Shown here piece after piece: positions 15,339 to 22,826 of a stretch of DNA of 45,128 nucleotides. The stretch is from NCBI GenBank assembly GCA_019120455.1, contig DWVB01000003.1, forward strand, positions 1 to 45,128. The letters run 5' to 3'. A model generated the notes under the pieces. That model did no database searches. It worked only from the letters and a program-made list of their open reading frames with translations, and was not told the DNA's origin. The translations under genes and the position numbers were made by a program. Position 1 is the first letter of the stretch. Every line of letters begins with the position of its first letter. The stretch is from Candidatus Avelusimicrobium excrementipullorum (lineage in GTDB: Bacteria; Elusimicrobiota; Elusimicrobia; Elusimicrobiales; Elusimicrobiaceae).

Positions 15339-15347
15339 TGCTAGAAT
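15339..15347 (+). promoter_or_regulatory. Extended -10 promoter of nadK, leaderless start
   Basis: TGCTAGAAT ends 8 nt before the ATG at 15356; GAGTTGCT between them contains no Shine-Dalgarno. No -35 is evident. Confidence 0.65.
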
Positions 15348-15355
15348 GAGTTGCT

Positions 15356-16198
15356 ATGGAAATCAGCCGCGTACTGCTCGTCTGTCATCCGGCCCGCCAA
15401 AACGCCGCCCAAACGGCCCAACAGCTGGCGGATTTTTTGCGTTCCAAAGACATACGCTGTGAAATTTTAAACGATTACCGCCATATCCCCAAATACCCGC
15501 TGGCGGATTTATGCGTCAGTTTGGGCGGGGACGGCACCGCGCTGCGCTGCGCGCGCGCCACGGCGCCGCTGCAAATGCCGCTCCTGGCGGTCAACTGCGG
15601 CAGTCTGGGGTTCCTTTCCGCCTGCGAAGAAGCCGAAGCGCAGCATTGTTTGCAACAGATTTTAGACGGTAACTGCCAGATTACCCGCCGTCTGCTTTTA
15701 AGCGCCGACATTGTGCGCGCAGGCCAGAAACCCGTCACCAATTTGCTGGCTTTTAACGACTGCGTGATTAAAACCCTGCAGCCGCGGGCATTCCCGCTGC
15801 GGGTGCAGTATAACGGCACGGAATTGAAAAACTATTACGGGGACGGACTGATTGTATCCACGCCGGCGGGCTCTACGGCCTATTCGCTGGCCGCGGGCGG
15901 GCCGATCGTGGAGCCGGATTTAGAGGTGCTGTTGCTGACGCCCATTTGTCCGCACAGTTTGACGGAACGAACCCTGCTGCTGCGCGCGGAAGGGGAACTG
16001 GTGTTTTCCCCCGCGTTTGCCAACGCGCAGGACCGCGCCTCCGTGAGTTTGGACGGGCAAAACGATTATGAACTGCAAAACGGCGACCGCGTCATCCTGC
16101 GCCGCGCCAAACACGAAGCGCGTTTGGTCAGCGCCGGAACATACGACTTTTTCGCCCGCCTGCGCGAAAAACTGGAATGGGGGGCGCGCCGTGCTTAA
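15356..16198 (+). CDS. nadK: NAD kinase
   Basis: Phosphorylates NAD to NADP, the only route to NADP in most bacteria. Signatures: LGGDGTALR with the GGDG motif at 57-60, NCGSLGFLS, and YGDGLIVSTPAGSTAYSLAAGGPI, the NAD-binding and catalytic segment. The 280-aa length is normal. Translation probably starts at the ATG at 15356 from a leaderless or near-leaderless message. Its last codons overlap the GTG of recN by 8 bases; nadK-recN adjacency is conserved in many bacteria. Confidence 0.96.
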   Translation: MEISRVLLVCHPARQNAAQTAQQLADFLRSKDIRCEILNDYRHIPKYPLADLCVSLGGDGTALRCARATAPLQMPLLAVNCGSLGFLSACEEAEAQHCLQQILDGNCQITRRLLLSADIVRAGQKPVTNLLAFNDCVIKTLQPRAFPLRVQYNGTELKNYYGDGLIVSTPAGSTAYSLAAGGPIVEPDLEVLLLTPICPHSLTERTLLLRAEGELVFSPAFANAQDRASVSLDGQNDYELQNGDRVILRRAKHEARLVSAGTYDFFARLREKLEWGARRA

Positions 16199-17849
16199 AA
16201 AACTTTCCGTGCGCAATTTTGCCGTCATTTCTTTGGTGGAATTTGAGCCCAAAGCCGGCCTGAACGTCTTTACCGGCGAAACGGGCGCGGGCAAGTCCGT
16301 GGCGATATCGGCTTTAAGTTTTGCGCTGGGCGCGCGCGGATCGGCTTCGCTGATTAAAGACGGGGCGGACAAACTGGAAGTACGCGCCGAATTTGACGCC
16401 TCCGGCCTGCCGCATGCCCTGCTGCAAAAATACGCCGCCGGAGAAAAAACCCTCGTTTTTACCCGCACTTTGGACCGCAAAGGCAAAAGCAAGGCCTTTA
16501 TCAACGGCCGCGCCGTACCCGCCGCCGCACTGGCGGAACTGGGCAAAGAGCTGGTGGATTTTCACGGCCAGCACGAACACCAGAGCCTGCTGCGCGCCGA
16601 CGTGCAGCTGCGCTTGCTGGACACTTTTGCCGGCCTGACGCGGGACGCGGACAAAACCGCCCGCGCCTACCGCGCCTGGAAAGACGCGCAGGCCTGCCTG
16701 GAAGCGGCGCAGATGAGCGAGCAGGAAAAAGAACGCCTGCTGGATTTGTATGCCTTCCAGCTCAAAGAAATAGAAACCGTCAACCCCAAAGAAGGAGAAG
16801 ACCTGGAGTTGGAGCAAAAACTGCCGCAGATGAAACACGCCGGCCGCCTGGTGGAACTGGCGGGCGAAGCGTACGATGATTTATACGGGCGGGAAGACAG
16901 CGCCGTCACGCTTTTGGGCCGCGCCGCGCGCCTGGCGCGGGATATGGCGGAGCTGGACGAAAACGCTTCCGCCGTGGCCGATGCTCTGGCCAACGCCGAA
17001 ATCCTGCTTTCGGACGCCGCCGCCGATTTAAACGCTTACCAAAGCGGCTTAAACGCCGACCCGCAAACGCTGGACGAAATGCTTACCCGCCATGAAAAGC
17101 TCAAACGCCTGAAACTCAAATACGGGCCGGAAATTTCCGACGTATTAAACAAAGCCGCGGAACTGAAAGCCCAGACGGACAATCTGCAAAATTCCCAGCT
17201 GCACGAAGAAGAACTGCGCCGCGCTGAACAAAAGGCCCGCGCGGAACTGGACGCTTTGTGTGAAGAATTACACGCCAAACGCAGCGCGGCCGCCCAAAAG
17301 CTGGCTAAACGGCTGGAAAAAGAAATCACGCCGCTGGGCTTTGAAGGGTTGCGCTTTGAAATCGCCGTGGAAATGGACGCGGAAAACCCGGGGCCGGCGG
17401 GAGCCGACACCGTGGAATTTTTATTCTCGCCCAACCCGGGGCAGGCCCCGAGACCGCTGGCGCTGGCCGCCTCCGGCGGGGAACTTTCGCGCGTTATGCT
17501 GGGGCTGAAAACCGTGCTGGCGGGCGAAGTGCCCGTCATGGTATTTGACGAAGTGGACAGCGGCGTGGGCGGACGCACCGCCGCGCTGGTGGGACAAAAA
17601 CTGCACGCCGTGGCGCAGGGACGCCAGGTATTGTGCGTAACGCATTTGGCTTCCGTAGCCGCGTGCGCGGACGCGTTTTTCCACATAGAAAAACAAACCG
17701 ACGGCAAAACGACTGATGTTACCCTATCCCCGCTGGAGGGTGACGCCGTCACGGCGGAAATCGCGCGCATGCTGGGCGCCGCTTCGGAGCAGGACCAAAC
17801 CGCGCTGCGCCACGCGCGGGAAATGCTGCAGCGCGCACACGCCAAATAG
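16191..17849 (+). CDS. recN: DNA repair protein RecN (SMC-like ATPase)
   Basis: Early recruited factor in double-strand break repair. Walker A GETGAGKS lies near residue 30, a long central coiled-coil region (about 150-370) is rich in Ala/Glu/Lys, then come the ABC signature ASGGELSRV and Walker B VMVFDEVDSGVGG. The GTG at 16191 gives 552 aa, the usual RecN length, and begins VLKKLSVRNFAVI as expected; GGGGGGCG precedes it. A longer in-frame start inside nadK has no support. It overlaps nadK by 8 bases, suggesting coupled translation. Confidence 0.96.
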   Translation: MLKKLSVRNFAVISLVEFEPKAGLNVFTGETGAGKSVAISALSFALGARGSASLIKDGADKLEVRAEFDASGLPHALLQKYAAGEKTLVFTRTLDRKGKSKAFINGRAVPAAALAELGKELVDFHGQHEHQSLLRADVQLRLLDTFAGLTRDADKTARAYRAWKDAQACLEAAQMSEQEKERLLDLYAFQLKEIETVNPKEGEDLELEQKLPQMKHAGRLVELAGEAYDDLYGREDSAVTLLGRAARLARDMAELDENASAVADALANAEILLSDAAADLNAYQSGLNADPQTLDEMLTRHEKLKRLKLKYGPEISDVLNKAAELKAQTDNLQNSQLHEEELRRAEQKARAELDALCEELHAKRSAAAQKLAKRLEKEITPLGFEGLRFEIAVEMDAENPGPAGADTVEFLFSPNPGQAPRPLALAASGGELSRVMLGLKTVLAGEVPVMVFDEVDSGVGGRTAALVGQKLHAVAQGRQVLCVTHLASVAACADAFFHIEKQTDGKTTDVTLSPLEGDAVTAEIARMLGAASEQDQTALRHAREMLQRAHAK

Positions 17850-17891
17850 TCTTTTTTCATCTAAATAAATCCGTCTTTTTCGGCCCGCTTT

Positions 17892-17900
17892 TGATACAAT
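17892..17900 (+). promoter_or_regulatory. Extended -10 promoter
   Basis: TGATACAAT upstream of the small membrane protein gene, giving a leader of about 50 nt that carries an AAGGAG ribosome-binding site at 17947-17952. Confidence 0.5.
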
Positions 17901-17958
17901 ATATTTGTTAACGGTACAGGGTTTTCCCGAACCGAATTTGAAATACAAGGAGCATACC

Positions 17959-18285
17959 ATGGCTTGCAAAAACAAATGGTGGCCGCACAACTGGTTGTGC
18001 CTCAGAGGGCTGTACTGGATTTTCGTGGCCTTGTTCTACTTTACGCTCGCCTATACGATTTATATCGTATTTAAAATGAGCACCTCCCCCATGCTCAGCG
18101 GGGACGTCTTCTGGCAGAGCTTGATCAACTTCCTGATCAACAGCTTCAGCATCATGCTGATATTTTTGACCGTGGCGGCCGTACTCAAAGCCCTGCGCAA
18201 AATCAAAGCTGCCGTGGCCCCGTGCTGCTGCGAAGCCAAAAAAGAAGAAGTAGTGGTCGTCAGCAGCGAAGAAGAAAAGAAATAA
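17959..18285 (+). CDS. Small two-pass membrane protein, function unknown
   Basis: The 108-aa product starts at the ATG at 17959, with AAGGAG 7 nt upstream. Two membrane helices are clear (about 18-38, rich in Phe/Tyr, and about 62-83). Between them is a short Ser/Pro loop; after them a basic stretch, a CCC cluster (about 92-94), and a C-terminal tail of alternating Lys, Glu and Val ending EEEKK. The positive N-terminus and charged tail suggest both ends are cytoplasmic. I recognise no family. It is followed by a strong terminator, so it is a single-gene unit. Confidence 0.75.
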   Translation: MACKNKWWPHNWLCLRGLYWIFVALFYFTLAYTIYIVFKMSTSPMLSGDVFWQSLINFLINSFSIMLIFLTVAAVLKALRKIKAAVAPCCCEAKKEEVVVVSSEEEKK

Positions 18286-18295
18286 ATCCGTTTCT

Positions 18296-18330
18296 GAAGG
18301 CGGCGTTTCTTCTTTCCGCCGCCTTCTTTT
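18296..18330 (+). terminator. Intrinsic terminator
   Basis: GAAGGCGGCG (18296-18305) pairs perfectly with CGCCGCCTTC (18317-18326), followed by TTTT. It lies 10 bases after the small membrane protein gene. Confidence 0.88.
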
Positions 18331-18351
18331 GTATTTGAGCCGGAGCATGTC

Positions 18352-19791
18352 ATGAAAAAAAGCCTTTCCCTGTTTTTATCCCTTTTTCTTTTTTCCCTGT
18401 CGTTTGCCGAAACCGTCAAACTTAAAGACGGCACTTTCATCAGCGGGTCCATTTTATCCCAAACCGAATATACCATTAACATGACCACCTCTTACGGCCC
18501 CGTGGTGCTTAACCAGCGCGACGTGGAGGCCGTACTGCCCGACAAACACCGCATTTATTTAAAAGGCGGCACGCAGATTATAGGCGTGATTTTGGATTTG
18601 GACGAATTTAACATGACCCTGCAAACCGACGAAGGCGTGGTCAATATTGACATGCCGCAAATCGTGTCCATTGAAGTATATGACTACGACCAGGGCAATG
18701 CGGCGCAGAAACTGGCCGAGGAAAACCAGGCCCGCCAGGCCGCGCTGATAGCCGCCGCGGCGGCGGCCCAGCAGGTGACGCTTTCCACCGCCACGGCCTC
18801 GGCGGCTCATCCTTTCGGACCATCTTCCGTTACCGCCGCTGCGGTACCGGCCGCTGGCGGCGCCGTACAGGCCCAGGGCGGGCTGACTTTTGACGCCGAC
18901 ATTGACCGTATTTTTGACGTGCAGAAAGCCGAAATTGTCAACGGGCAGGTGCAAACCGTGCGGGAAATTTCCGCCGCGGAAATACGCGCCCAGCGCGCCG
19001 CCCAACAGTTAAGCGACGAACAGGCCTTCTTAAACAGCGGAAAAGGGGCCTCCGCCCAAACCAGCGAAGAAGCCATCGCCAAAACCGCCGAAGCGGCCCG
19101 CAGCGGCAAGCTGGAAGAAATCCGCGCCGCCGAGGCCAAACGCGCCAAACGCCCCAAAGACAGCGCCTCCAACAAATACTTTGCCATTACGGTGGGCGCA
19201 CAGGCCAATGATTTAACGCTTGACAACACGGGCCGCGCCGGATTTGCCGACACCGATTCCGCTTCCGCCGATGTAGGCGGTACGGGCGTACGCGCCGAAG
19301 CGGCGTTTATGTGGAGGCTGAAAAGCAGCAATTTATGGCTCGGCCCCGCGCTGGCCATCGCCAATATCCCCAACTCGTCTTTCCGCGATATGGACCCGGC
19401 CATAGAAGAGGCCAACGATGCCGCATCGGAGGCCGGCACAGAAATTCCTTATCCGGAAGGATCGGACCTTGATGTGCATACCAGCGGACAGGCGATTGAT
19501 GTCTTGCTCAAAGCCAACTATTACTTCAATCCGGACGATTTGTTCTCCATTTACCTGACGGCTTCGGGCGGATACCGCATGATGTCACTCAATTACCGCG
19601 GTGTTATTGAAGGGGACACCATCAACGCCAACGGTTTTGTAGGCTCGGCGGGTGTGGGCGTGGAAACGCACTTTGACGATTTAATGCTGGGGCTGGAAGT
19701 ACAGGAATTTTTTACTCCTTATTCCGGAGATTTGAAAGATTCCTCCTCCACCAACCTGGTAGCCTCTGTCAAATTCAGCTGGAAGTTCTGA
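18352..19791 (+). CDS. Outer-membrane beta-barrel protein with long N-terminal domain
   Basis: Signal peptide at 1-19 (SLSFA-ET). Residues about 20-110 are beta-rich with two similar segments (VKLKDGTFISGSIL and IYLKGGTQIIGVIL), resembling small Sm-like or LSm-type strands that bind or hold the protein in the periplasm. Residues about 115-280 are Ala/Gln/Glu-rich and probably helical. Residues about 280-479 alternate hydrophobic and polar residues as in an 8-strand or larger barrel and end ASVKFSWKF, with the C-terminal Phe used by BamA. Function unknown; a porin-like or structural role is guesswork. It overlaps the glycerate kinase start by one base. Confidence 0.75.
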   Translation: MKKSLSLFLSLFLFSLSFAETVKLKDGTFISGSILSQTEYTINMTTSYGPVVLNQRDVEAVLPDKHRIYLKGGTQIIGVILDLDEFNMTLQTDEGVVNIDMPQIVSIEVYDYDQGNAAQKLAEENQARQAALIAAAAAAQQVTLSTATASAAHPFGPSSVTAAAVPAAGGAVQAQGGLTFDADIDRIFDVQKAEIVNGQVQTVREISAAEIRAQRAAQQLSDEQAFLNSGKGASAQTSEEAIAKTAEAARSGKLEEIRAAEAKRAKRPKDSASNKYFAITVGAQANDLTLDNTGRAGFADTDSASADVGGTGVRAEAAFMWRLKSSNLWLGPALAIANIPNSSFRDMDPAIEEANDAASEAGTEIPYPEGSDLDVHTSGQAIDVLLKANYYFNPDDLFSIYLTASGGYRMMSLNYRGVIEGDTINANGFVGSAGVGVETHFDDLMLGLEVQEFFTPYSGDLKDSSSTNLVASVKFSWKF

Positions 19792-20903
19792 TGCGCATAC
19801 TCATCTTGCCCAACAGCATGAAAGGCTCTTTAAGCGCGCGCCAAACGGCGCGCGTTTTGTCCCGTGCCCTGGAGAAAAAACACACTGTTAAAAGCTTTCC
19901 TTTATCCGACGGCGGGGACGGTTTTATAGATTTCTTTAAAGCCCTGCACCCTGCCGCCCGTACCGTGCGTTTAAAAGCCAAAAATGCGTTTTTAAAAGAG
20001 GCTGCGACTTCGTATTTGTGGCTTCCCAAAGAAAAAACCGCCGTGCTGGAAACAGCACGCATATGCGGGCTGGGTACGGCCAAAAAAGAAGAACTGGACG
20101 CGCTGGGCGCGTCCTCTTTCGGCGTGGGAGAAGTGCTGCGCCACGCCATGAAACGCGGGGCCAAAAAGATTTATGTAGGGCTGGGCGGCGTGGCCTGCAA
20201 TGACGGAGGCGCCGGCATCGCGCGCGCATTGGGCGCGCGGTTTTTGGACACCCGGGGACGGGAACTGCCCAACGGGGCCAAACCCCTTTTGCATTTGGCC
20301 CGCATAGAAACAGAAGCGCTGCAGCAGCATATACGCGGCGTAAAAATTTATGCGGTGGCGGACGTCACCAATCCCCTGCTGGGCCCCAAAGGCTCCGCTC
20401 GCGTGTTCGGCCCGCAAAAAGGCGCAACTCCCGCCCAGGTGCGTACGCTGGAAAAAGCCTTATCCGTCTATGCCCGTGCGGTCAAAAAAGCTACGGGAAA
20501 GGACCCGGCCCGCACACCTTCCACGGCGGCGGCGGGCGCTTTATGCGCGGGCCTTTACGGGCTGCTAGATGCGCAAATTATTTTAGGGGCGGATTTTTTG
20601 AGGGATCAACTGCCGCTGGACAAATGGGCCGGCAAGGCCGATTTAATCATCACGGCGGAAGGCAAACTGGACAGGCAGACCTTGTACGGCAAGGCGCCTC
20701 TGTGCGTCATTGAGGCCGCCGCACGGGCTGGAAAACCTGTTCTGTTTGTATGTGGAACATACGAAGACAACGCTTTAAGAAAACTTCCCAAAAACCTACA
20801 CCTGACATTAGTCTCTCTGGCGGATTTTGCCAAAGATAAACAGGACAGCATAAAAAACGCCGCAAAATACCTGCGGCGCATATGTGGGGAAATATCGTTT
20901 TAA
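19791..20903 (+). CDS. glxK: Glycerate 2-kinase (GlxK/GarK family)
   Basis: Phosphorylates D-glycerate, normally to 2-phosphoglycerate, feeding glycolysis. Family signatures: ILPNSMKGSLSARQ at the N-terminus (PDSFKGS-type loop), PLSDGGDGF, YVGLGGVACNDGGAGIARALG, DVTNPLLGPKGSARVFGPQKGA and LIITAEGKLDRQTLYGKAP. The 370-aa length is typical. Its ATG overlaps the stop of the beta-barrel gene, so it is expressed from that transcript. Its end overlaps the end of the convergent pilin gene by 4 bases. Confidence 0.94.
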   Translation: MRILILPNSMKGSLSARQTARVLSRALEKKHTVKSFPLSDGGDGFIDFFKALHPAARTVRLKAKNAFLKEAATSYLWLPKEKTAVLETARICGLGTAKKEELDALGASSFGVGEVLRHAMKRGAKKIYVGLGGVACNDGGAGIARALGARFLDTRGRELPNGAKPLLHLARIETEALQQHIRGVKIYAVADVTNPLLGPKGSARVFGPQKGATPAQVRTLEKALSVYARAVKKATGKDPARTPSTAAAGALCAGLYGLLDAQIILGADFLRDQLPLDKWAGKADLIITAEGKLDRQTLYGKAPLCVIEAAARAGKPVLFVCGTYEDNALRKLPKNLHLTLVSLADFAKDKQDSIKNAAKYLRRICGEISF

Positions 20904-21502
20904 TCAAGCCGATACATTTGCCAGGTGCCGGAAAAGGTGCCAATCCATACGCCTCCCATGCTTTTGCAAACGCGCGTGGCACTCCGGCTGGAAATATTTG
21001 CCCAGCATTCTCTCCGGCCGTAGTCTACTTTGTCAAAATACATGGCATAAGCGTTTGTGTCCGTATACGCCCAGACGCCCTCCGGTGCCATTTTATACCT
21101 GACATCTCCGCAAAAGGCTTCTCTGCTGCTATTAAAAGTGCAGCCGGCAGGATAAGAAGCGGCTATGCTGCTGTCCGCCATAGATGAAGGCAGTGAATAA
21201 GCGCCGTTTGCCAGGTAGGCCATTTCCTGGGCGTCTTTCAACGCGCGCACTACCGGAATTACGGCGGCCAAACGACTTTTTAAAACAGCCACTTCATACT
21301 GCGGCAAGGCCACGGCGGCCAATATACCGATAATCAGTACCACCACTAACAGTTCAATCAGCGTAAAGCCGGCCCGTTGGAAAGAAAGCGGATGGGATTC
21401 TGGGTAAAAACCTCTCAGAATGACGTTATGGACAAAACCGCTTAAAATGTCTTGAGAGCGGTTTTGATTTTGCAGATACATTTTTTGATAAATTTTGCTC
21501 AT
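20900..21502 (-). CDS. Type IV pilin-like protein with unusually long leader
   Basis: Pilin or pseudopilin, exported and cleaved by prepilin peptidase before the Phe of RAG-FTLIELLVVVLIIG; the essential Glu5 and the hydrophobic N-terminal helix are intact. The mature part (about 155 aa) has four cysteines and an aromatic C-terminus. The first ATG (21502) would give a 45-residue leader, while usual leaders have 5-25. The leader coding region is made of inverted repeats (see the repeats at 21397-21466 and 21481-21528) and no ribosome-binding site is visible. So the true start may be an unrecognised later codon, or the native start was replaced. pilT lies at 24483-25562. Confidence 0.8.
   Translation of the reverse strand: MSKIYQKMYLQNQNRSQDILSGFVHNVILRGFYPESHPLSFQRAGFTLIELLVVVLIIGILAAVALPQYEVAVLKSRLAAVIPVVRALKDAQEMAYLANGAYSLPSSMADSSIAASYPAGCTFNSSREAFCGDVRYKMAPEGVWAYTDTNAYAMYFDKVDYGRRECWANISSRSATRVCKSMGGVWIGTFSGTWQMYRLD
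21397..21466 (-). repeat. Two inverted repeats inside the pilin leader coding region
   Basis: CAAAACCGCT (21433-21442) with AGCGGTTTTG (21457-21466), a 10-bp perfect stem, and ATTCTG (21397-21402) with CAGAAT (21416-21421). The second resembles the short ATTCTG...CAGAAT palindromes scattered between genes in many bacteria. Normal coding sequence would not be expected to hold both. Confidence 0.65.
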
Positions 21503-21528
21503 ACGCAAAATTTATCAAAAAAAAAAAA
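21481..21528. repeat. 18-bp perfect AT-rich inverted repeat with 12-base A/T run
   Basis: TTTTTTGATAAATTTTGC (21481-21498) and GCAAAATTTATCAAAAAA (21505-21522) flank a 6-nt loop containing the pilin ATG; the A run extends to 21528. It can act as a terminator in either direction, or hide the start codon in the RNA. Confidence 0.8.
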
Positions 21529-21573
21529 CAATGCAAGGCCTTTTAAAATCTCTGTCAAACCGCAGCAGCCATT

Positions 21574-21603
21574 AAAAAAGCGCAGGGGCTAAATCCCCTG
21601 CGC
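21574..21603 (-). terminator. Terminator of the small beta-barrel gene
   Basis: GCGCAGGGG pairs with CCCCTGCGC around ATTTAG, followed on the minus strand by six T (21579-21574). Confidence 0.88.
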
Positions 21604-21625
21604 TCCCCCCGAACTTTTACCATGG

Positions 21626-22285
21626 TCAAAAACGGTAATCAGTTCTTACGGAAAGAGAAAAATAATTTAATTTAGGATAGACCCTGTAGTTTTCTCCGCG
21701 GGCGTTTGTCTGCGTGTTATGAAATTGATTGTGATTGTAGCGCAGCTCCGCCGCCAGGGACCAATGCTTATTTAAAAGCCGCTCCAGCCCCAGCCCAATA
21801 TGACCGGAAAAGCCCGTATAGTGAAAGCTCTCTTCCGGCTGCATATCTATCCCCGTCATGACGTGCCCCAAGCCTACGGCCAAAGGAATATACCATTTAT
21901 ATTTTTGGGAAGGATTTAAAAAAATACGTACTAAGACCAAAAAATTATTTACGCGTGTATCTACGTCCATATTTACGCCGCTGGCCACATCATAATCAAA
22001 ATATTCATCTCCAAAAGACAGCCCCCCAGCCAGCCATTCCGTCAAAAAATATAAAATCTGTATATCAAACCCGCCGCTGGTTATCCCCGGTTTGGCATCA
22101 TGTTCCACACCCGTTGTATAATTTAACACATTAAACTCTCCCCAATCCGTGCCCAGGCCGGGGGTGGAAGTTTTCAGCCCCACGCCGATATTCCACTCCC
22201 CCGGCCGGTGCATAAGCCCTTCCGCGGCGGCGGCGGGCTCCCAACACAGGAAGATGCTTATCAGAAAAACGATTAACTGTTTCAT
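21626..22285 (-). CDS. Small outer-membrane beta-barrel protein, function unknown
   Basis: The ATG at 22285 gives 219 aa with a signal peptide MKQLIVFLISIFLCWEPAAA ending at about residue 20; a TTG nine codons upstream is possible but less likely. The mature part is an alternation of aromatic and Gly-rich strands (YFLTEWLAGGLSFG, YIPLAVGLGHVMTG, FSGHIGLGLERLL, WSLAAELRYNHNQ) ending LSVRTDYRF, with C-terminal Phe. The pattern matches an 8-strand OmpW/OmpA-like barrel. A TATGAT hexamer 6 nt before the ATG with no Shine-Dalgarno suggests a leaderless message. Single gene with its own terminator. Confidence 0.78.
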   Translation of the reverse strand: MKQLIVFLISIFLCWEPAAAAEGLMHRPGEWNIGVGLKTSTPGLGTDWGEFNVLNYTTGVEHDAKPGITSGGFDIQILYFLTEWLAGGLSFGDEYFDYDVASGVNMDVDTRVNNFLVLVRIFLNPSQKYKWYIPLAVGLGHVMTGIDMQPEESFHYTGFSGHIGLGLERLLNKHWSLAAELRYNHNQFHNTQTNARGENYRVYPKLNYFSLSVRTDYRF

Positions 22286-22348
22286 ATATATATCATAGCT
22301 TTTTTTGAACAAAAAATCTACCTACCGGTAAGTAAATAAAAGAAAGAG

Positions 22349-22376
22349 AAAAAACCCGCTCTTTCGGAGCGGGTTT
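22349..22376 (-). terminator. Terminator of rpsT
   Basis: AAACCCGCTC/GAGCGGGTTT stem with a 5-nt loop and six T on the minus strand, 20 bases after the rpsT stop. Confidence 0.9.
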
Positions 22377-22396
22377 AAATTGCGTTACAGCCGGAT

Positions 22397-22708
22397 TTAT
22401 TTGGCTTTGGCAGCGGCTTTTTTGGCCGGAGCTTTTTTGCCTTTGTTTACGGCTTTGGCCAGGCGCGATTTTTTGCGCGCGGCGGTTTTCCAGTGAATGG
22501 TTTTCTTTTTGGCGGCCTTGTCAATGCTGGACGCGGCGGCCTTCAAGTCTTCCGCCACGGTGGCGGCTTCGGCCTTTACGGCGGCGAGCACTTTTTTGGT
22601 GGTCGTGCGTACTTTCTTCATCAGGCCTTTGTTCTGGGAAGTTCTCTTCTCAGCCTGTCTTTGCGCTTTTAAAGCGCCGGTATGTCTTCCGGTTTTCAGT
22701 TTTGCCAT
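22397..22708 (-). CDS. rpsT: 30S ribosomal protein S20 (bS20) with basic C-terminal extension
   Basis: Helical 16S rRNA-binding protein. Family signatures: KRTSQNKGLMKKVRTTTKK, the central AAASSIDKAAKK, and TAARKKSRLAKAVN near the end. The protein continues past the usual end with about 14 residues of Lys/Ala (KGKKAPAKKAAAKAK), a histone H1-like tail that can mislead searches toward histone-like proteins. The ATG at 22708 has GAGGAATT upstream. A TAAAAT -10 lies about 40 nt further upstream. Confidence 0.93.
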   Translation of the reverse strand: MAKLKTGRHTGALKAQRQAEKRTSQNKGLMKKVRTTTKKVLAAVKAEAATVAEDLKAAASSIDKAAKKKTIHWKTAARKKSRLAKAVNKGKKAPAKKAAAKAK

Positions 22709-22811
22709 GTAATTAATTCCTCGCGAGAAAATCTCTTGGTATATATTTTACCCTATTTAAAGGGCGCGGTCAAATTTTCCCCTATACAGCCGCAGGCCGG
22801 ACCGGCCCAAA

Positions 22812-22820
22812 TGCTAGAAT
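22812..22820 (+). promoter_or_regulatory. Extended -10 promoter of uvrC, leaderless start
   Basis: TGCTAGAAT ends 6 nt before the ATG at 22827 (spacer ATACAT), with no Shine-Dalgarno. It is identical to the nadK element. Confidence 0.65.
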
Positions 22821-22826
22821 ATACAT

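Noticed and set aside
16068-16190. recN starting inside nadK at 16068
   Set aside because: The extra 41 residues match no RecN and lie fully within the nadK coding frame; the GTG at 16191 gives the expected N-terminus.
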